Source: Anaeramoeba flamelloides (Eukaryota > Metamonada > Anaeramoebidae). From it: a stretch of DNA of 64,000 nucleotides. Below the pieces are notes generated by a model that saw only the letters and a list, made by a program, of their open reading frames with translations, ran no database searches and was not told where the DNA came from. Of the stretch, positions 60,082-64,000 are shown one piece after another. Position numbers and translations under genes: made by a program. The DNA is taken from the NCBI GenBank assembly GCA_027625915.1, contig JANTQA010000057.1:558001-622000 (forward strand), given 5' to 3'. Each line of letters opens with the position of its first letter. Positions within the stretch are counted from its first letter, which is position 1.

Positions 60082-61195
60082 TTATTCGGATTCATTTATT
60101 TCAATTTTATTTTCATCTTTCCAACCACCCCTAGAATGGTTTAAACGGTAAAAGAAATCTTCAGTATCTTCTATAAATTTAGTTTCCAATGTATCTAATT
60201 TAATTTTTTGTTCTAATTGATTTACAATGATGATTTTTTTTGTGGCCTTTTCAAGTCGATCGGTCCATTTTTTCGCATTCCTATGAAGGAAAACATGATG
60301 ATTTTGTACAAATTGCCTTTCATCAATTTCTTGATAAGATTTTAATTGAGAAACAATTTTTTCATTCACCCTTCTTCTTTTTTGTAAATGATTCTGGAAT
60401 TTTGATTGGTTTTGTATATTTTTTTCAATAATTGATATTTTTAATTCTCTAATAACTTTGCCATCTTTATGATTATCTTTCTTCTTATTATCACCCTTAT
60501 TTTCATTTTCATTTTCATTTTCGTTTTCGTTTTCGTTTTCGGTTTCGTTTTCGTTTTCGGTTTCGGTTTCGTTTTTGCTTTCTCTTTTGTTCTCATTTAC
60601 ACCCCCGTTCTTACTATGACTAGAATTGGATTTAATATATTCTTTTAATTCAAATTTAAAAAAATTCTTTTTCCCAACAATTAATGCATAATTTGATGAA
60701 TAAACATTTTCGGTTTTCGTATTTTTGTTTCTTTCATAATGGTATAAATTCAAGACAACATTCGTTGAACCTTGAAATAATAAACATTTTAATTGCTCAA
60801 CAACTAGAATACAAAGTTGATCAAAATTTGAATAAAAATAAGAATTATTTGAAAATAAATTTTGACATTGTTTTAAATATTTCTTTTTTGGAATTTTAGT
60901 TTTAAATAATAATTTTAAAAGATTTAAAAATTTTTTATATGAATTATTATTGTTATTATAATCGTTTGATTTTTTTTTTAAAGATTTTTTCATTTTAAAT
61001 AACTGTTGATATAATTCAAAATGAATAAAAAAAAATCTATAAAATTCATTTGAGGCAAATAATAATTCGTAATTTTTTAAATTTTCTTGATCATTACTTG
61101 AAATACAATTCATTGAAAATTGATTCTTTTTTTGAAAAATCTTTTTCCTGTTATTATTATTATTATCATTATTATTATTATCATTATTATTATTA

Positions 61196-61232
<37 letters not shown>

Positions 61233-62452
61233 CATTTTCATCATCATTATGATCAAAATTACCAATATTGCCATTGTCATTATTATTACTATTATTAGAA
61301 TTTTTAGGATTATTTTCTTTTTCAATTTCAATAGTTTTATTTTCATTATTTTTTTCAAATTTTGGATTCAAAATAAAAAAAACATTCAAAAAATTATTTA
61401 GGAAATAATTAATCGTTTTAATTATGGTTTCATCATGAAACAATTCAGAATTTGCATTTTCAGAAGTAGAATTATTTATTTTTTTGTTGCTTTGGGTTTG
61501 ATTATTTAAATATTTTTGATAGTGTTTGATTAAAATTTTAATAAGATCCCTGGCATCATAAAGTAATTCTAAATCATAATAAATAAAGGAATTGTTATGA
61601 GTATTATCTTTTTGATAAACTTCGCCATTTGGTATAGCATTATCATTACCATCATTACCATTGTTAGATTCATAACCACCGTTTTCATTCTTATTCTTAA
61701 TTTTATTTGAGTTGCTTAAAAACAATTTGGTATTTAAATTTTTATGTTTTAATTTTTTTTTCATTAAAAATTTTAATTTATTTTGTCTTTTATTGAGTAT
61801 CAAAATTAATAAATCAATATGCCACTCATCAATAAGTTTTTCAAATTTATCTTGTACTTGGATTAATTCTATTTTCCGTTTTTCTAATCTTTTTAAAATA
61901 ATTGGAATGGCATTGAGTGGGTTGTTTTTAATCCCTTCAATTACAACATCAATATTTTTCCCATACAATTGCCCTAAGCACCAAACATTTAAGGAATCCT
62001 CTAGCCATTTAAAGGCTTGCTTATTATTATTATTATTATTCTCACCATTGCTGTTTTTAGTTATTGCATTGTATTCGTTTTGAAGATATTCTATTAGTCT
62101 TTCATTTTTTGAAATGTTTAAATCAAGTTCCATTCTTTTTTCTTCAATTTCACAAAGAATTAATTGAAATGATCCCAATTTTTCATTTAATTGTTCGGAA
62201 TTTTCCAATTCATTTTCATTTTCGTTTGCTTTCTGATTGAGGCAAAAACTTTCATTTTCATTTTCATTTTCAATTTCTATCTTTGTTTCTTTCTCATTTA
62301 AATCCTCATTCTCATCTGCTGTTCCAAGAGTGTTTTCATCTTCATTTTCATTTTCGGTTTCATCTTCATCCCCATATACTGTTGGTATTGATGAACTTGA
62401 TCTTGAAAACCATTCAAAGTTTAATACTTTTTCTTCTAATTCACCCATACCA
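60082..62452 (-). CDS. SIN3: Sin3-like transcriptional co-repressor, C-terminal exon
   Basis: Sin3 is the scaffold that holds class I histone deacetylases in a nuclear co-repressor complex. This single open exon codes for about 789 residues. VLNFEWFS (8-15), a 75-residue acidic Asn/Glu insert, then LILCEIEEKRMELDLNISKN (96-115) and YGKNIDVVIEGIKNNPLNAI (162-181) with PIILKRLEKR match the histone-deacetylase interaction domain. The Sin3 C-terminal domain follows with LLFASNEFYRFFFIHFELYQ and a region ending in YSSNYALIVGK, interrupted by poly-Asn (encoded by an ATT/ATC-complement repeat at 61149-61232) and an NE repeat. The PAH domains and the start of the interaction domain are absent. An acceptor-like AAATCAAG|T at 62453/62452 fits entry from an upstream exon, so I treat the gene as partial and continuing beyond 64000. 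If translation began at the ATG at 62448, the protein would lack all PAH domains. Confidence 0.85.
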
Positions 62453-64000
62453 CTTGATTTTTTTTTTATATGCTATTGATTTGGACAGAAATTACAATAA
62501 TTAAATTAACAAAAGGTTAGGTAACACGGTTTATATTTTGATCAATTATTTTGGAAAGTAAATAAATGCTTTTCAGTATTAATTATTATTTTGAATTTTA
62601 ATTCAATCCTTAATTTTTTAAGATCCACATTTACCACGTTTATATTTAAATACCAGAATTCATTTTCATATTATTTTCATTTTTATTTTTATTTCGTTAT
62701 TAATATGCTTATTTAAATGAATCCATTTATTATTATTATTGAAATTAATAAAGATTCATAGAAAGAGAGCAACATAAAAATAATGTGTTTATTTAAAATC
62801 CTTTTCAAAACAGTTGAAATTAATACAAATTCTTTTTTTATTTCTCACTCTCTTTTATTCTCATTGTAATTTTTTTTTTTTTTTTTTTTTTTAGTCTTTA
62901 AGAGATTATTATGAGGCTTTAATGAATCAAGCCATTGTATTTATTTATTTATTTATTGTGGCTGTGATTGAATCGAAGTCTATTGCCCTTATATGAAAGC
63001 AGTTTTATCAAAAAACTTAATAATTGGTTTGTATATGTATTTATAATTTATGTTGGCCAGTAGATTGTAAGTGTTTTTCTTTTTTAATATTTTTTTGATT
63101 TTTTCAATAATTTTCTTATAAAGTTTTATATTTTTTTCTTGAATTTTTCTTTTTTTTGGAAATTTTAGGTATTCAAGTTTGACAAAGTCTTTAAACAGAT
63201 CTGCCCACAATTTGTTATGGGTCGGGTATTCCCATATCAAAATCAAGCCATTTTTGGAATATATAAAACAATTGGAATGCTCATTCTTAAAATAAGAATG
63301 TAAGCTATTTCCAATAAAGCGGGGCAAATTTATTTTAAAATATATCTTTTAAAATCAATCTCCAAAAGAGTATTTAAATTTTCAAAATCATTAGCTACCA
63401 TTTATCGATTCTTGATAATAATTCAATTTGTTTCTTAGTAACTATTACTGAAATAAAAAATATGAAATTTTATTATCTTGATTTTATCAGATATTTTTTA
63501 GAGGTGAAAATTGGTGTAAATTATTTTCTTTTTGTTTGAAAAAACCGTTTTCATAACTTGTTTAAATTCAAAAAATTTTCAAATAGAATTGAAAACATAT
63601 AACTGCATTTTATTATTTTAAAAATTCTTTGTACACTTTCCATATTTCCAGTTTTTTATTGAAATTGGTCGTACATTGTTTTCTCCAAAAAAAGGTGTTA
63701 TTTTTTTTTTCCTTTTTTTGGAAATATTTCCTCGATCATATTTTGAAATCAATACATTAGCCATTTATTCAATCGGTATAATATTAAACTTAATTTGGTA
63801 ATGTCAATTAATGGATACTTTCACTAACAAAGATGATTTTTTATGAAAGGTAAAAAAAAATGACCCACTTTTTTGGAAATACCTTAGACATTAAAATTTG
63901 TACTAAAAAAGAATTATATCTAATACCGTTTATTTGTTTTTTTTTTGTTTAAAATTGTTTAAGAGTTCAGATTATAACTGCAAAGTTCCAAAATATTAAA
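62453..64000 (-). other. Probable Sin3 intron or upstream region
   Basis: I found no exon for the missing PAH domains or the SYRLLP part of the interaction domain in this stretch. It contains an (ATTT)n tract near 62938 and the coding-like dispersed repeat below. By analogy with the other genes here it is most simply read as a large repeat-filled intron that runs off the window. Confidence 0.45.
62989..63900 (-). repeat. Coding-like dispersed repeat, copy 3 (inverted)
   Basis: This is the inverse copy of 44700-45330. Read on the minus strand it gives ACAATGTACGACCAATTTC, AAGAAAATAATTTACACCAA, AACAAATTGAATTATTATCA and AAATTTGCCCCGCTTTATTG. The frame 62989-63327 is its longest remnant: NLPRFIGNSLHSYFKNEHSN, then EYPTHNKLWADLFKDF and a Lys-rich end. 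This extends the protein seen in copy 1 (INLPHFFGNSL). I do not recognise the family. Confidence 0.6.

Noticed and set aside
1-64000. Promoters and polyadenylation signals
   Set aside because: TATA-like and AATAAA-like strings are everywhere in DNA this AT-rich, so none can be assigned from sequence alone.
1-64000. CRISPR arrays, rRNA genes and bacterial operon signals
   Set aside because: No evenly spaced direct repeats with unique spacers, no rRNA-like conserved stretches and no ribosome-binding sites; the gene structures are eukaryotic.

Overview
This window looks like nuclear DNA of an intron-rich, extremely AT-rich amoeboid or flagellate protist. It has no operons or bacterial signals. 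It carries spliceosomal GT-AG introns, a Pol III-type tRNA gene, and eukaryote-only domains (PH, SH3, RhoGAP, MyTH4, PTEN phosphatase plus C2, Sin3, an ER glycerolipid acyltransferase). Proteins have long Lys-, Glu- and Asn-rich low-complexity runs, and all six genes end in TAA. The many Rho/phosphoinositide signalling genes and these runs recall Anaeramoeba or Dictyostelium-type amoebae; an Anaeramoeba-like source is my guess, not something the sequence proves.

Six protein genes were rebuilt by joining exons with matching splice phase and domain continuity, all on the minus strand. From low to high coordinates: a SNF1/AMPK-like Ser/Thr kinase (9127-19809, 4 exons); a MyTH4-RhoGAP protein (24211-26598, interrupted by a 25-base A tract that puts its halves in different frames); a PH-RhoGAP-SH3 protein whose GAP domain lacks the arginine finger (30464-36180, 4 exons); a GPAT3/4-type glycerol-3-phosphate acyltransferase (39220-41785, 2 exons); a PTEN-like phosphatase (47772-54548, 4 exons); and the C-terminal part of a Sin3 co-repressor (60082-62452), which probably continues past the right edge. 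A tRNA-Thr(AGT) gene lies at 3906-3977, also on the minus strand.

Intron sizes fall in two classes: six of 132-188 bp and five of 1.1-5.7 kb. The large introns hold the same repeats as the intergenic DNA: mariner-like MITEs with TA duplications, modular foldback repeats, non-LTR (LINE) reverse-transcriptase fossils, a TTAA-flanked inverted-repeat element, and several unnamed dispersed repeats. Most of the window is therefore repeat-rich non-coding DNA.

Functionally, the PTEN-like phosphatase and the two Rho regulators would act on phosphoinositide and Rho/actin signalling at the membrane. The kinase is predicted to work in AMPK-type energy or stress signalling, the acyltransferase starts glycerolipid synthesis in the ER, and Sin3 scaffolds histone deacetylation in the nucleus. 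Nothing shows that the genes are co-regulated beyond their shared orientation.
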